From contig NZ_AUTC01000024.1 of NCBI RefSeq assembly GCF_001461695.1, forward strand, positions 124,001 to 188,000: a stretch of 64,000 nt of DNA. Reading direction: 5' to 3'. Position numbers and translations under genes: made by a program. The stretch is from Sinorhizobium fredii USDA 205 (GTDB lineage: Bacteria > Pseudomonadota > Alphaproteobacteria > Rhizobiales > Rhizobiaceae). Positions 63,175 through 64,000 of the stretch are shown one piece after another. A model generated the notes under the pieces. That model did not search any database and had not been told where the DNA came from. It saw nothing but the letters and a program-made list of their open reading frames with translations. Position 1 is the first letter of the stretch, and every line of letters begins with the position of its first letter.

Positions 63175-64000
63175 GCCAAGCTTCCTCCGAGACAAGCTGC
63201 TTCCGATCAGCACCGTCGTCGCGATCCTGATCGTCGTGTGGTATGTCGCCGCCATCTTCTTGAACACGCCTTTCGAGCGCGACACGGCGGCACGCGCCGG
63301 CACCGAGATTGGATTCTCCGACATCGTCAGGAACACGATGGCGCAAGAAAGGCCCGTCTTACCGGCACCGCACCAGGTGATTGCCGAGATCTGGGACACG
63401 ACCGTCAACAAGCCGATCACGTCGAAGCGCAGCCTCGTCTACCACGCCTGGATCACGCTCTCCGCCACCCTGCTCGGCTTCGGCATCGGCGCAGCGCTCG
63501 GCGTGCTCCTCGCCGTCGGCATCGTCCACAATCGCGCCATGGACCGCTCGCTGATGCCCTGGGTGATCGCCAGCCAGACGATACCGATCCTGGCGATCGC
63601 GCCGATGATCATCGTCGTCTTGAACGCCATCGGCATTGCCGGCCTGTTGCCGAAGGCACTGATCTCCACCTATCTGTCGTTCTTCCCGGTCGTGGTCGGC
63701 ATGGTCAAGGGCCTGCGTAGTCCCGAAACGATCCAGCTCGATCTGATGCATACCTATAATGCCTCGCCGGCCCAGACCTTCTGGAAGCTGCGTTGGCCCT
63801 CCTCCATGCCCTATCTATTCACCTCGCTGAAGGTCGCCGTCGCCATCTCTCTCGTCGGCGCCATTGTCGGCGAACTGCCGACCGGTGCAGTGGCCGGGCT
63901 CGGCGCACGGCTCCTCGCCGGCTCCTATTACGGCCAGACCGTGCAGATCTGGGCAGCGCTGTTCATGGCCGCCGCACTCGCCGCCGTGCTCGTCATGATC
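63167..64000 (+). CDS. ABC transporter permease (BPD_transp_1), incomplete at window end
   Basis: 278 codons visible with no stop before the end. Start ATG 63167 has GGAGG six bases upstream. An N-terminal helix, a periplasmic segment of about 60 residues, then helices and the EAA loop DLMHTYNASPAQTFWKLRWPSSMPYLF. SsuC/TauC-like class, matching the ATPase at 62001. Probable partner of the pyrimidine-related transporter; the binding-protein gene would lie beyond the window. Confidence 0.85.
   Translation, partial: MHKPSFLRDKLLPISTVVAILIVVWYVAAIFLNTPFERDTAARAGTEIGFSDIVRNTMAQERPVLPAPHQVIAEIWDTTVNKPITSKRSLVYHAWITLSATLLGFGIGAALGVLLAVGIVHNRAMDRSLMPWVIASQTIPILAIAPMIIVVLNAIGIAGLLPKALISTYLSFFPVVVGMVKGLRSPETIQLDLMHTYNASPAQTFWKLRWPSSMPYLFTSLKVAVAISLVGAIVGELPTGAVAGLGARLLAGSYYGQTVQIWAALFMAAALAAVLVMI

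Overview
The window is GC-rich alphaproteobacterial chromosome, most like a Sinorhizobium/Ensifer species. That placement rests on recalled gene order and is not an alignment. The hmuPSTUV haem locus, the rpoE2-nepR-phyR general-stress locus and the smoEFGKS-mtlK polyol operon sit side by side here, as on the Sinorhizobium meliloti chromosome. Rhizobial intergenic palindromes and EcfG-type promoters agree with it. Most genes are ordinary metabolic operons packed with ATGA or TGATG overlaps.

Layout. 1-5180: end of an MHYT-domain protein, then a ROK repressor divergent from a xylFHG-type sugar ABC transporter, with a perfect operator palindrome between them. 5334-7580: tRNA-Arg(CCG) followed by a lower-GC patch with an MtlR-like gene and a frameshifted DUF4238 gene. 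7579-12912: an ABM-like monooxygenase-fold protein, a class III cyclase with two CxxC pairs, a RIME-like palindrome, DUF488, an EF-hand protein, and a coupled FAD-oxidase/PLP-decarboxylase pair. 13147-19065: a CDP-deoxysugar cluster with sugar C-methyltransferase, 3,5-epimerase-like protein, reductase, acyltransferase and a CmcI-like protein. 19358-25697: a dipeptidase plus peptide ABC transporter operon. 26019-29205: lipoprotein hydrolase, SMR efflux pump with its TetR, truncated haemoglobin, DUF423. 29181-36157: iron/haem region (HmuQ-like monooxygenase, DUF2325, TonB, HmuPSTUV) with two matches to the RirA IRO box.

36305-40585 holds general-stress genes: DUF883 and holin-like membrane proteins, an HWE kinase, the EcfG sigma factor RpoE2, NepR and PhyR. 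Two divergent EcfG promoters fit the consensus. Between phyR and the next operon lies a candidate small RNA on the minus strand: three stem-loops with C-rich loops, a terminator with a U tract, and an EcfG-like promoter with one mismatch. 40861-50870 is the sorbitol/mannitol operon (SorC regulator, ABC transporter, two dehydrogenases, HAD phosphatase, FGGY kinase). 51064-64000 encodes reductive pyrimidine breakdown (PreT, PreA, dihydropyrimidinase, beta-ureidopropionase, RutR-like regulator with a near-consensus operator). It is interrupted by an alcohol dehydrogenase/LysR pair and a membrane ferredoxin-cyclase, and ends in an ABC transporter cut by the window edge.

The items most worth following up are the C-rich candidate sRNA beside phyR, the out-of-frame ATG at the start of phyR, the CDP-sugar C-methylation cluster, and the split DUF4238 gene downstream of the tRNA.
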